Part shown: piece after piece, positions 29,711 through 37,979 of the stretch | How the letters are laid out: every line of letters begins with the position of its first letter | Position numbering within the stretch: the first letter of the stretch is position 1 | The notes under the pieces: generated by a model | Databases searched by the model: none | The model's input: the letters and a program-made list of their open reading frames with translations, nothing else | Told to the model about the DNA's origin: nothing | IMG/VR virus record: IMGVR_UViG_3300033143_004581 | Span: 1 to 64,000 of that record | Length of the DNA: 64,000 nucleotides | Strand: one strand, 5' to 3' | Source of the DNA: a virus | Translations under genes and position numbers: made by a program

Positions 29711-32305
29711 TTAATAATTAAAAGCATGAGAAATGATTGAAATTTCATTTGTTCCTTTTATATTATAGTTATTATTATAAATATTACCACTATTACTTAC
29801 AATATGGTTGAGTGTTTTTTGTTTTGATTCTCTCTTTTCTCTTTCCGTTTGTAATCGTAATTCTTTTTCTCTTTTTTCTTTTTCTATTTTTTCAACATCT
29901 TGATCCTTTTCATCTATAGATGTAGATCCTATTATTGGATTATATAATTGATCAATATTATTTAATTCATCGTCTTTTAACAAAAAATGACCAATTTTTG
30001 AGTTTTTAAACCAATCTATAATTTCATTCTTAATATTTATAAAATAATTTTTTATAGAATCAAATATACCAAGAAAAGAATTAACAGTGTTTTTTATAGA
30101 ATTTTTGATCTTATCAATTTTTTCATTAAAACCAATTTTCTCAAGTAATGGTTTTACAAAATCTTCGATTAAAAAATCGAAAGCTCCTATAATTTTTTCC
30201 TTGAAAAAATTAAAAATTTTACCCCATGTATCTAATAAAATATTACCAATGTTTGTTAGTGGTGTAATCCAATCACCACCAGTGAAAAGATTGAAAACAA
30301 GTCCTAATGTATTTTTAATAATATTACCAATATCAGAAAAAATATCTTTCATTAAATTAAAAAGATCAGTAAAATGACCTCTTAAAAATATTATAGTGTT
30401 TACTATTGGTTCTTTATTCTTTTCTATTAAATCAGATATAAAACTAAATGTATTTGTTATTAAATCCAAAAAACCTTTAAAATTACTCATTACACTTTCT
30501 ATTATAAGAGCCCCTGTTCCACCTTCTGGAACCTCCATTCCTAAAAAATTTAATATATTATCAGCTATCCACCCAACAAGCCTAGCTGGTAATTCTATTA
30601 AATCTTTAACAACAAACATTAAACCATTTTTTATTTTATCTATAATTGTTCCTTCTTCACTAATAAATCCTTTTATAAATTGTATAACAGATATTATTGG
30701 TTGAAAAAATCTAGTAAAAGCTTTGAATCCTAATAAAAATCCCTTTTTAAACAAAGTTGGAAAATATTTTCCTATTTTTCCAAACTGTTTAGCAAAATCT
30801 ATAAGTTTATCTAAAGGTTTTAATATTTCTCTAAAAACACTAAATGTACTGAAAATTTTACCAACAATTTTTATTTTTGATAAAGCTTGAATTGTTTTTG
30901 ATAAAATTGTAAATGGTATCATGAATTTAGAGACAATACCACCTAAAATAACACCAATTATAAGCAATGGTCCTAATATAACATCTTTAATTTTTTGCCA
31001 AATAGATTTTTCAGGACTTTCTATTTGTTCTTTTTTTTCTCGTCTTTTAAATATATTTAAAATTTTACCAACATCATCTTTTATCTTTTCTGTTACATTG
31101 TTCTTTGATAAATTAAAAAAACCAGAAAAAACACTTTTAAATATATTTACTGTAGATGATAATATGGATTTTGTAAAATCCATTAATTTGCTTATTTCGG
31201 GACCAACTATTTCTTCTATACTTGAATTTATTATATTAAATGCATTAACAAATCCTTTTTCCAAACTATCTTTTATACCAATTACTATTGGTGGAAAAAA
31301 GTTTTCTTTTAATGATTCTAAAAAATCAGAATAAAATCTTTTTTCGTTATTATCATCTTCTTTTTTATCAATAGATTGTGGTTCTTTTCTAATGATAAGC
31401 TGACTGAATTTTTCTAATGATTCTGAAAAACCAGAATAAAATTTTTCTTTATTACCATCATTTTCTTTTATAATAACAGGTGGAAAAAAATTTTCTTTTA
31501 ATGATTTTAAAAAGCTATATCTTTCCAAATTGTTATCATTTTCTTTTTTATCAATAAGTTGAGGCTCATTTCTAACAACAATCTTAGGCTCTTTTTTATC
31601 AATAAGCTGATAAAATTTCTCCAATGATTCTAAGAAGCTAGAGTAAAACTTTTCTTCATTGTTATCAATAAGTTGAGGCTCATTTCTAACAACAATCTTA
31701 GGCTCTTTTTTATCAATAAGCTGATAAAATTTCTCCAATGATTCTAAGAAGCTAGAATAGAACTTTTCTTCATTGTTATCAATAAGTTGAGGTTCGTTTT
31801 TAACAACAATATTAGGTTCATTTCTAACAACAATTTTAGGTTCGTTTCTAACAACAATCTTAGGCTCTTTTTTATCAATAAGCTGATAAAATTTCTCCAA
31901 TGATTCTAAGAACCTAGAGTAAAACTTTTCTTCATTGTTATCAATAAGTTGAGGCTCATTTCTAATAACAATCTTAGGCTCTTTTTTATCAATAAGATGA
32001 CTAAATTTCTCCAATGATTCTAAAAAGCTAGAGTAAAACTTTTCTTCATTGTTATCGTTTTCTTTAATTATAAAATCTTTTCCTTGATCATATTCAAAAG
32101 AATTTATCAATTTTGTTATGTTTAATATATCAGATGTTTTATTTTTAAAAGTTTCTTTTATATTATTAATAATTTCTTTAGAATCACTAATAATTGGAAA
32201 GAATTTTTTTGTTAAATTATCTAATTTTTCATAATTCTTTATATTATCATTTTGATCTGATTTTGATCTTAAATTATCTTTCCAATTCTTTTTTTCATCA
32301 TTCAT
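29711..32305 (-). CDS. 29: Tail tape measure protein (T4 gp29 position)
   Basis: 864 residues from the ATG at 32305, preferred to one nine nt upstream because GGAG is then ten nt away. The N-terminal third contains tandem 38-residue repeats (NNEEKFYSSFLESLEKFYQL..., residues about 85-252, plus degenerate copies to about 337). The centre has hydrophobic segments (ILGPLLIIGVILGGIVSKFM) and long amphipathic helices; the C-terminus is a charged coil (EKIEKEKREKELRLQTEREK). Length sets the tail length. Preceded by the tail-assembly chaperone gene, followed by the tube-initiator gene. Confidence 0.85.
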   Translation of the reverse strand: MNDEKKNWKDNLRSKSDQNDNIKNYEKLDNLTKKFFPIISDSKEIINNIKETFKNKTSDILNITKLINSFEYDQGKDFIIKENDNNEEKFYSSFLESLEKFSHLIDKKEPKIVIRNEPQLIDNNEEKFYSRFLESLEKFYQLIDKKEPKIVVRNEPKIVVRNEPNIVVKNEPQLIDNNEEKFYSSFLESLEKFYQLIDKKEPKIVVRNEPQLIDNNEEKFYSSFLESLEKFYQLIDKKEPKIVVRNEPQLIDKKENDNNLERYSFLKSLKENFFPPVIIKENDGNKEKFYSGFSESLEKFSQLIIRKEPQSIDKKEDDNNEKRFYSDFLESLKENFFPPIVIGIKDSLEKGFVNAFNIINSSIEEIVGPEISKLMDFTKSILSSTVNIFKSVFSGFFNLSKNNVTEKIKDDVGKILNIFKRREKKEQIESPEKSIWQKIKDVILGPLLIIGVILGGIVSKFMIPFTILSKTIQALSKIKIVGKIFSTFSVFREILKPLDKLIDFAKQFGKIGKYFPTLFKKGFLLGFKAFTRFFQPIISVIQFIKGFISEEGTIIDKIKNGLMFVVKDLIELPARLVGWIADNILNFLGMEVPEGGTGALIIESVMSNFKGFLDLITNTFSFISDLIEKNKEPIVNTIIFLRGHFTDLFNLMKDIFSDIGNIIKNTLGLVFNLFTGGDWITPLTNIGNILLDTWGKIFNFFKEKIIGAFDFLIEDFVKPLLEKIGFNEKIDKIKNSIKNTVNSFLGIFDSIKNYFINIKNEIIDWFKNSKIGHFLLKDDELNNIDQLYNPIIGSTSIDEKDQDVEKIEKEKREKELRLQTEREKRESKQKTLNHIVSNSGNIYNNNYNIKGTNEISIISHAFNY
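31550..32053 (-). repeat. 114-bp repeats inside the tape measure gene
   Basis: Four full units (38 aa each; the second carries two extra eight-residue RNEPKIVV-type inserts) with nearly identical DNA, then three degenerate units down to about 31295. Copy number changes here would alter the protein length in steps of 38 residues. Confidence 0.9.
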
Positions 32306-32329
32306 GGTTTTCATACTCCATAATAAAAA

Positions 32330-32367
32330 AGCCTAAAGGATATGATTTCCTTTAGGCTTTTGAATAT
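32330..32367 (-). terminator. Terminator between chaperone and tape measure genes
   Basis: AAAGCCTAAAGGA and TCCTTTAGGCTTT form a 13-bp stem around TATGATT (about 32336-32360). Read on the minus strand it is followed by a T-run. It overlaps the last codons of the frameshifted chaperone product, so it may also limit read-through into the tape measure gene. Confidence 0.75.
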
Positions 32368-33289
32368 CCTTTTGAATATCCCTTTAACTCATCATTTTTT
32401 TCTTTTACTAATAATGAATAAAACAATTCTCTTTCAAAATCCGGTATTAAATTACTATCAGAAATACTTATATTTGCATATCTGGATAAATAATATTGTT
32501 GTCTTATTATATCATCAAGACTAATACCAGAAAATAATTTAAGGATTACAAAAAAAAATTATTAACAGGAACTTCTATTGATTTTTCCTCATATCCACAA
32601 TTTTTACATTTAACTGAATATTTAAAATCAACACCAAAATTATTATCAGAATACCAATTTACTATTTTTTCATATAAAGAAGTAGGTATATTTTCTATTA
32701 AGAATTTTTTATCATCTAAATTAATATTATTATCTTCACCATCTGGTGTTATGATACCTATAATACCACAAGCACTTGTTGTCATTGCTAAATCTACGTT
32801 ATATTGTGTTTCGTTTCTTACATCTTTTATAGATTCATATACTTCTTTTTGAGCGCCTCTTATAATATGAGACATTCTTACGGAAATATCATCTGTTAAT
32901 TTAACAACATTATTTATTTTTTTATCTTTTAATCTTGTTACACTTAAATCATTTAAATCTATTGTTTGTATATTTTGTGAATTACATTTTTTGCACTTAA
33001 ATTCAAACTTATAAGATTCACCTTTTGTTCTCTTTCTTATTTCAAGTAAAAGAAAGTATCTATCTTGAAGATATAAATCATCTATATCAAAATCCTCTGT
33101 CACAACACATGATTCTATAAGTTTATCTAGAGCTAATTCTATTCTTTCTGGACTATCATCATTTTCGTATATTAATAACTTTTTTAAATCACCAGTAATA
33201 ATCGGTTTAAATTCTATTTCTTTTCCACTTCCAGGTAAAACACATTTAAAAGTATATACATTTAAATACTTTTTAAAATCATTTGACAT
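32352..33289 (-). CDS. 26: Tail/baseplate assembly chaperone (T4 gp26-like) with probable -1 frameshift
   Basis: The zero frame gives 247 residues (stop at 32546) with two zinc-ribbon pairs, FKCKKCNSQ and VKCKNCGYEE, matching the T4-type baseplate hub assembly family in position. Just before its stop the coding strand has a run of nine T (32550-32558), and a -1 slip on T-TTT-TTT opens a second frame that continues LKLFSGISLDDIIRQQYYL...YSKGYSKA for about 65 more residues to 32352. A short and an extended chaperone made by -1 frameshifting just before the tape measure gene is the classic lambda G/GT arrangement. Confidence 0.8.
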
Positions 33290-33312
33290 ATTTAAAACTC
33301 TCCTTTAATTAA

Positions 33313-33843
33313 TTATTGAGCTTTTCCTTCATAAAACGCATGACGTTGATATGAAAATGTAACATCAAATTGAGCCACATCAATATTAGAATAATCCAAC
33401 GAAACAGCACCAACTGATTGAGGCCATGCGCCAAAAAGTTTATATGTAAGCATTGGATCACCATTATAATCAAGCAAATATAAAATTTGATCCATCATAT
33501 AATTATCCGGTACTTCAAATATATTTGTTTCGGGATCATGTATGTATTGTAACCATCTTTCATAAGCTAATCTAATCTTACTATTAATATCAACATTAAA
33601 GGTTACTGTAAAGGCAGCGTATTCATGACGACCAGCCATTTTAAAATCATATCCTTGCCATGGAACCGTTATTTCTGTTAAAGATGATTCCGGTAAACTT
33701 GTTGATCTAACAAGATATTGAGCATCTTCTGTTGTTATACCAAACCCAGCTGGAAACATTGGTCTGAAATAAAACAGATAAGATCTGGCACCACCTCTAA
33801 ATTTTGCTCTAAATTGATCAAGGTTGAAACCTTCTGTTGCCAT
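33313..33843 (-). CDS. 19: Tail tube protein (T4 gp19-like)
   Basis: 176 residues (T4 163). Recognised by GARSYLFYFRPMFPAGFG, LVRSTSLPESSLTEITVPWQGYDFKMAG, and DVTFSYQRHAF at the end, a beta-barrel protein whose hexamers stack to form the inner tube. It follows the sheath gene as in T4, with its own late promoter and GGAGGATTTTATACA leader. Confidence 0.92.
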   Translation of the reverse strand: MATEGFNLDQFRAKFRGGARSYLFYFRPMFPAGFGITTEDAQYLVRSTSLPESSLTEITVPWQGYDFKMAGRHEYAAFTVTFNVDINSKIRLAYERWLQYIHDPETNIFEVPDNYMMDQILYLLDYNGDPMLTYKLFGAWPQSVGAVSLDYSNIDVAQFDVTFSYQRHAFYEGKAQ

Positions 33844-33877
33844 TGTATAAAATCCTCCATATTTTTTTATCTACAAT

Positions 33878-33885
33878 TATTTATA
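33878..33885 (-). promoter_or_regulatory. T4-type late promoter for gene 19
   Basis: TATAAATA on the minus strand, about 35 nt before the tail tube start codon and downstream of the sheath terminator, which makes an independent promoter necessary. Confidence 0.7.
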
Positions 33886-33904
33886 TATAAAAAATTAATT
33901 TTTT

Positions 33905-33943
33905 TAATAACATCGCGGTTTTATTACCCGCGATGTTATTTTT
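33905..33943 (-). terminator. Terminator after the sheath gene
   Basis: AATAACATCGCGG pairs with CCGCGATGTTATT around an AT loop, with T-runs on both sides. Located three nt beyond the sheath stop codon. Confidence 0.88.
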
Positions 33944-33946
33944 TTA

Positions 33947-35707
33947 TTAAGAACCAGAAGCTATCAATTCAGTAAAAGAAGCCCCTGTTTTTGTAGCTAT
34001 CATGTTAAGAACAATAAATTCAGCTGCTCTTGTTGGTTTTATATAACAATCAACCCACAATTCATTTCTATCTATTCTTTCCGGTGTATTGTTTCTTTCA
34101 TCACATACAACCATGTAATCATAAATACCTCTTCTTGATTTAACATCTCTCAAGAATGGATCAATCATATTTACAATAAGAAGTCTTGTAAATTCATCAT
34201 TGGGTTCAAACAAGAAATACTTCAAAGCTGTACTAAGAGCCTTTTCAAGAATCATGAATAATCTTCTTACATTAATTCTATTAAAAGCTGAAGATTTATC
34301 CAATAATGTTTTTTGACCCCAAACAACCTTGCCTTGACCAGAAAATGATACAATTGGATTAATACCATTTTTATAAAGAATATCTCTTTCACCTAATGTT
34401 GGACTCCATGCTAATCTTCTTATATTTGTCAAAACAGCTCTATTTAAACCAGCGGGAGCAAACCAAGGATCTGAAACATCATCAGTATTAGCAAAAACAC
34501 CAGCTATATAACCAGAAGCAGGAATCCAACGATATTTCGCATTCCATTTATCATAAACTTCTAACCAGTTACCATAAAGAGAAGCGTAACTTGTGTTTTC
34601 ATTTAATGTTACTTGTCTATATGTTCTCAAAGAAGTCGCTTCTGATCCACTATTATTAATAACATCTGATCCTTGACAATCAAGAATTGCTATAGCATCT
34701 TTTCTGCTTTCACAAATAGATACCAATTCTTGTTTTACTGCTAGTGGTTTATCAGAATCAATAAATATATTAACATCTATTTCTTCATCATTACTGTAAA
34801 GATTATAAGCATCTATAATATCATTTTCAGTTACAGTATCCGTTACATATTCATCACTTGTATTCGATCCACCATCGAATGAAATATAATCAGTAGTATA
34901 ATAATCAGAAACATCTTGTTCTTTTAATGTCGATTTTATAGCCATTCTAATATATTTTGATTCATTATTTACAACATTTTCACAAAATATATTTTTTCCT
35001 TCATCATCTATAGCTCTTGTTTTTGTTGAAACAACAAATGTCTCTACAATATCAAAACTATTAGTATTTGATTGTTCAGCTGCCTTAATTATTATTAGAA
35101 ATTTATCATTTGTATCTAATGGTGCATCAATATCAACCAAATCATTATAAAGACCGTCACTTAAACTATTTCCGTTATTTCCACTAGTTGCCATGTTATA
35201 AGTATTTCTACCAACAACAGCTATTTTGATATAATTACCCCACTCGCCTCTTGAATTTGCTATAAAAGCCATATCAGAATCAGATTCAACACCACTTGAA
35301 AATGATACTTCATCAGCAAATTCATCTGGATTTTTTGATGAAAAATCAGTTAAAATATAAGCATCATTAACTGTATATCCCGTAAAAGATGAAGCAGATA
35401 AAGCAAGAGAACCATAACATCCAGCAAATGTTGAATTTTCCGGCATTACTCTTGTGCAGTATAATTTATTACCATACTTCAAATATCCCATAGCTGACAA
35501 CATATCTTTATAACAATTAGCTACATTTGTTGGTTCCCCAAAAACTTCGACCAAATCATCTCTATTTGTTATAAGTTGTTGTTTTAACTCTGGACCTTTC
35601 CATGTATCTCTTAATGCTATAACAGCAATAGAAGTTGCAACAGCTGGAATAGTTGTAGTTAAATCAATTTCATTAACATCAACCACGGGGCTTAAATAAA
35701 AAGCCAT
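33947..35707 (-). CDS. 18: Tail sheath protein (T4 gp18-like)
   Basis: 586 residues (T4 659). Conserved elements include the N-terminal SPVVDVNEIDLT, TSIAVIALRDTWKGP, AYILTDF, the C-terminal GRVVWGQKTL-type GQGKVVWGQKTLLDKSSAFNRINVRRLFMILEKAL split over the assembly domain, and KPTRAAEFIVLNMIATKTG at the end. It forms the contractile outer layer of the tail. A late promoter and TAGGAGGAATAA site precede it. Confidence 0.95.
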   Translation of the reverse strand: MAFYLSPVVDVNEIDLTTTIPAVATSIAVIALRDTWKGPELKQQLITNRDDLVEVFGEPTNVANCYKDMLSAMGYLKYGNKLYCTRVMPENSTFAGCYGSLALSASSFTGYTVNDAYILTDFSSKNPDEFADEVSFSSGVESDSDMAFIANSRGEWGNYIKIAVVGRNTYNMATSGNNGNSLSDGLYNDLVDIDAPLDTNDKFLIIIKAAEQSNTNSFDIVETFVVSTKTRAIDDEGKNIFCENVVNNESKYIRMAIKSTLKEQDVSDYYTTDYISFDGGSNTSDEYVTDTVTENDIIDAYNLYSNDEEIDVNIFIDSDKPLAVKQELVSICESRKDAIAILDCQGSDVINNSGSEATSLRTYRQVTLNENTSYASLYGNWLEVYDKWNAKYRWIPASGYIAGVFANTDDVSDPWFAPAGLNRAVLTNIRRLAWSPTLGERDILYKNGINPIVSFSGQGKVVWGQKTLLDKSSAFNRINVRRLFMILEKALSTALKYFLFEPNDEFTRLLIVNMIDPFLRDVKSRRGIYDYMVVCDERNNTPERIDRNELWVDCYIKPTRAAEFIVLNMIATKTGASFTELIASGS

Positions 35708-35746
35708 AATTTTATTCCTCCTATATATAAATTTATAACATTACAT

Positions 35747-35773
35747 TTTACTTATATTTATAAAAAATATAAT
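35747..35773 (+). promoter_or_regulatory. Plus-strand promoter for the ribbon-helix-helix gene
   Basis: TTTACT (35747-35752) and TATAAT (35768-35773) with a 15-nt gap (16 from TTTTAC). It overlaps the divergent late promoter of the sheath gene. Confidence 0.45.
35755..35762 (-). promoter_or_regulatory. T4-type late promoter for gene 18
   Basis: TATAAATA on the minus strand, 48 nt upstream of the sheath start codon. Confidence 0.7.
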
Positions 35774-35784
35774 AAAAAATCATA

Positions 35785-35802
35785 AATACTACAAAAAGTA
35801 TT
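35785..35802. promoter_or_regulatory. Candidate operator
   Basis: AATACT-ACAAAA-AGTATT is an inverted repeat, followed at 35809 by a further AGTATTACA. It sits between the -10 box and start codon of the ribbon-helix-helix gene, a good position for autoregulation. Confidence 0.4.
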
Positions 35803-35817
35803 ACAAGGAGTATTACA

Positions 35818-36024
35818 ATGTCTGTACAAAAAAAGAAAGAAGTAAAAAACAGAATATATTCAATAAGAATAAATGATGATATTTACGAAAAAATAAATTA
35901 CATAAAAAATAACACAAAACATAATATTGATATAGCTAGAAGTTTTAGATCTATGATATATGAAATATATCATGATATAAAATCAAGTGAAAAAAATCAA
36001 AATTCTATATATCCAGAAGTTTAA
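35818..36024 (+). CDS. Ribbon-helix-helix DNA-binding protein
   Basis: 68 residues. NRIYSIRINDDIYEKINYIKNNT has the strand-helix pattern of Arc/MetJ-type repressors, followed by a second helix (DIARSFRSMIYEIYHDI). It is the only plus-strand gene in the tail module, sits head-to-head with the sheath gene and ends inside the end of the convergent tube-like gene. An ATTACAAGGAGTATTACA leader gives a strong ribosome binding site. It may regulate itself and the overlapping sheath promoter. Confidence 0.7.
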   Translation: MSVQKKKEVKNRIYSIRINDDIYEKINYIKNNTKHNIDIARSFRSMIYEIYHDIKSSEKNQNSIYPEV

Positions 36025-36536
36025 CTATAATATTCTTCTTTTAATTCAAAACGATCATATTCAAACGAAGCAGTACACTCAAGGTTTTGTTCACCTTCTC
36101 TGTAACTAAGTGTTACTTCATTAAGAGCGGTTATCCATAAATCAACAAAAAATATTCTAAACACTTCATTTTGAAAATTATCAACAATTCTTAATGTTGC
36201 ATCAACAGCATAATTGCTTTTTAATTCAGCTAAGTTGTTTTTATTATTATGAATATACATCAACCATTTATATAAAACCTTCCAATTATAAAAATTAGAA
36301 TCAACTGTAAATGATACATTCCAGGGTTCAAAAACAGCTGGAGCAGCCGCGAATTTTGATGTGGCACCCATCCATTTATCTTCTTCCATTGCAATAGTGA
36401 CACCTGGAATAATAGTTGAATATATATTAATTGTTAATTCATCAGTTGCAGCAAGTGTATTCTCTGTTGGTATTTTAGGAAAAACCAATTCAAAATTACT
36501 TGAAGATGATTTATTAATATTTGTACTTAATGACAT
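36021..36536 (-). CDS. Tail-tube-like virion protein
   Basis: 171 residues. Pattern NFELVFPKIPTENTL...IIPGVTIAMEEDKWMGATSKFAAAPAVFEPWNVSFTVDSNFYNWKVLYKWLMYIHN...FVDLWITALNEVTLSYREGEQNLECTASFEYDRF is that of a gp19-type tube barrel. It is probably a tube paralogue such as a tail terminator-proximal or hub element. It overlaps the plus-strand ribbon-helix-helix gene end by four nt. Confidence 0.65.
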   Translation of the reverse strand: MSLSTNINKSSSSNFELVFPKIPTENTLAATDELTINIYSTIIPGVTIAMEEDKWMGATSKFAAAPAVFEPWNVSFTVDSNFYNWKVLYKWLMYIHNNKNNLAELKSNYAVDATLRIVDNFQNEVFRIFFVDLWITALNEVTLSYREGEQNLECTASFEYDRFELKEEYYS

Positions 36537-36547
36537 TCTTTAACTCC

Positions 36548-36793
36548 CTAATCAAATTCTTTCATTTTATTATCGAAAGCTTTTTTTAAATAATTTATAA
36601 CATCGTCATCGAAACCAACACCCATTCTCCATTTTTTCACATGCTTGTTTAAATCATTATAAATTTTATCTAAATCTTTTTTAGACTTAGCTTTATCTAT
36701 TTTTTTACCAATTATTCTTTTTGCCATTTTTAAATCAGATGGACCAATATCCCCTTCATATAAAAATTTATCAATTTTTTCAACAACAGTCAT
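36548..36793 (-). CDS. Small protein with capsid-targeting-like N-terminus (copy A)
   Basis: 81 residues, MTVVEKIDKFLYEGD (L-Y-E site), helical and lysine-rich, with KHVKKWRMGVGFDDDV in the second half. It is a paralogue of the gene at 36962-37165, sharing the first 13 residues and the KKW-R-x-G-x-GF motif. A GGAGGAATATT site precedes the ATG. It sits inside the tail gene cluster and probably joined it by a local duplication. Confidence 0.7.
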   Translation of the reverse strand: MTVVEKIDKFLYEGDIGPSDLKMAKRIIGKKIDKAKSKKDLDKIYNDLNKHVKKWRMGVGFDDDVINYLKKAFDNKMKEFD

Positions 36794-36805
36794 AATATTC
36801 CTCCT

Positions 36806-36960
36806 TTAATCAAATATTTCATAACTATTTAAAACACCAACATCTGGATCATATACATTTGTTATTGAATATAAAGAGCTTCTGATTCAGCACCAGATGC
36901 ACCAGATGTAAAAACAGTTTCAGTTGATCCATCTATATATAACCCTCTATAATCATTTAG
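36806..36960 (-). pseudogene. Duplicated 3' end of gene 15
   Basis: About 150 bp nearly identical to 37181-37342, which includes the last codons of the gene 15 homologue and the intergenic DNA after it (phrases CAACATCTGGATCATATACA and GGTTATATATAGATGGATCA on opposite strands). It lacks an 11-bp segment and has no start, so it is a dead fragment left by a tandem duplication of [gene 15 end + small gene]. Confidence 0.85.
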
Positions 36961-36961
36961 T

Positions 36962-37165
36962 TTATCTTTTTCCTTTCATTATATATGATAAAAACTCCAT
37001 ATCGTTTTCGAAACCAGAACCCTCTCTCCATTTTTTCACACGCTTATTTAAATCTTTATAAATTTTATCCAACTCTTCTTCGGACTTTTTATTCTTTTTT
37101 CTTCTTACCATTTTACCAATACCCCTTTCATATAAAAATTTATCAATTTTTTCAACAACAGTCAT
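36962..37165 (-). CDS. Small protein with capsid-targeting-like N-terminus (copy B)
   Basis: 67 residues, MTVVEKIDKFLYERG, the diverged duplicate of the 36548 gene, shorter in the middle and with its own C-terminus (EFLSYIMKGKR). The leader and upstream 40 nt (GGAGGAATATT) are identical in the two copies, whereas the bodies have drifted, again suggesting that the N-terminus is under stronger constraint. Confidence 0.7.
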   Translation of the reverse strand: MTVVEKIDKFLYERGIGKMVRRKKNKKSEEELDKIYKDLNKRVKKWREGSGFENDMEFLSYIMKGKR

Positions 37166-37220
37166 AATATTCCTCCTTTAATCAAATATTTCATAACTAT
37201 TTAAAACACCAACATCTGGA

Positions 37221-37979
37221 TCATATACATTTGTTATTGATTGATTTTATATAAAGAGCTTCTGATTCAGCACCAGAAGCCCCTGATGTGAAAACAGTTT
37301 CAGTTGATCCATCTATATATAACCCTCTATAATCATTCCATGTATCCTCGTTTGTATAAATTTTATTAATAATTTTTTTAATCAAATTACGATCTGTATT
37401 AACTGGTTGAAAAATATAAGATTGAATGGTAAAATCAAGATTCCATCTTATAACTCTCATACTATCATCTGTCATTTCAAATTCAAAATCAGGTGTACAT
37501 GAATTAAATACAACTTTCGTATCTAATGTAGCATCTGCTTCTGGGATATATATCTTCATAACAACATATGGATTAAAATATGGTAAAATTTGTTCTAATA
37601 TTTGATCAGCATCAGACATCCATAATGACCATATACTAAGTGATGTTGTTATATCATAAGGAACTGGATTTATAAAACGAGACATTAAACCAGCACTAGC
37701 ATCAGCGCTTTTTAATATTTTATGAAGTTTATTAACCTGTCTATCTACAGCAAAATTTATTCCAGTAACAACCATAGACATTATTGGAAGCATTTGATCA
37801 TCTTTTCTTTCATGAATCCAATACCATATTTTTTGCTTTCCACCAAGCTTTAATGGAACTGTAACATATTTCTTTACAGTTCCATCTGAATTATATCTAG
37901 CAACTTTAATATCATTAAATAAATCAAGCATCTGTATTAAAGTTTTTCTTATAACATGGTAATAATAATAAGCTTTCAT
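37221..37979 (-). CDS. 15: Tail completion / sheath stabiliser (T4 gp15-like)
   Basis: 252 residues (T4 272). YYYHVIRKTLIQMLDLFNDIKVAR, YDITTSLSIWSLWMSDADQILEQILPYFNPYVVMKIY and RVIRWNLDFTIQSYIFQPV match the T4 gp15 pattern (VEQILPYFQPHF and IEWSLTFEVNGWMYPPV). It caps the tail and joins it to the neck. The start overlaps the stop of the upstream gene by one base. Confidence 0.9.
   Translation of the reverse strand: MKAYYYYHVIRKTLIQMLDLFNDIKVARYNSDGTVKKYVTVPLKLGGKQKIWYWIHERKDDQMLPIMSMVVTGINFAVDRQVNKLHKILKSADASAGLMSRFINPVPYDITTSLSIWSLWMSDADQILEQILPYFNPYVVMKIYIPEADATLDTKVVFNSCTPDFEFEMTDDSMRVIRWNLDFTIQSYIFQPVNTDRNLIKKIINKIYTNEDTWNDYRGLYIDGSTETVFTSGASGAESEALYIKSINNKCI

Noticed and set aside
29711-31334. 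Several plus-strand frames of 96-137 codons opposite the tape measure gene
   Set aside because: They are hydrophobic shadow frames of the helical tape measure protein; no ribosome binding sites and no recognisable sequence.
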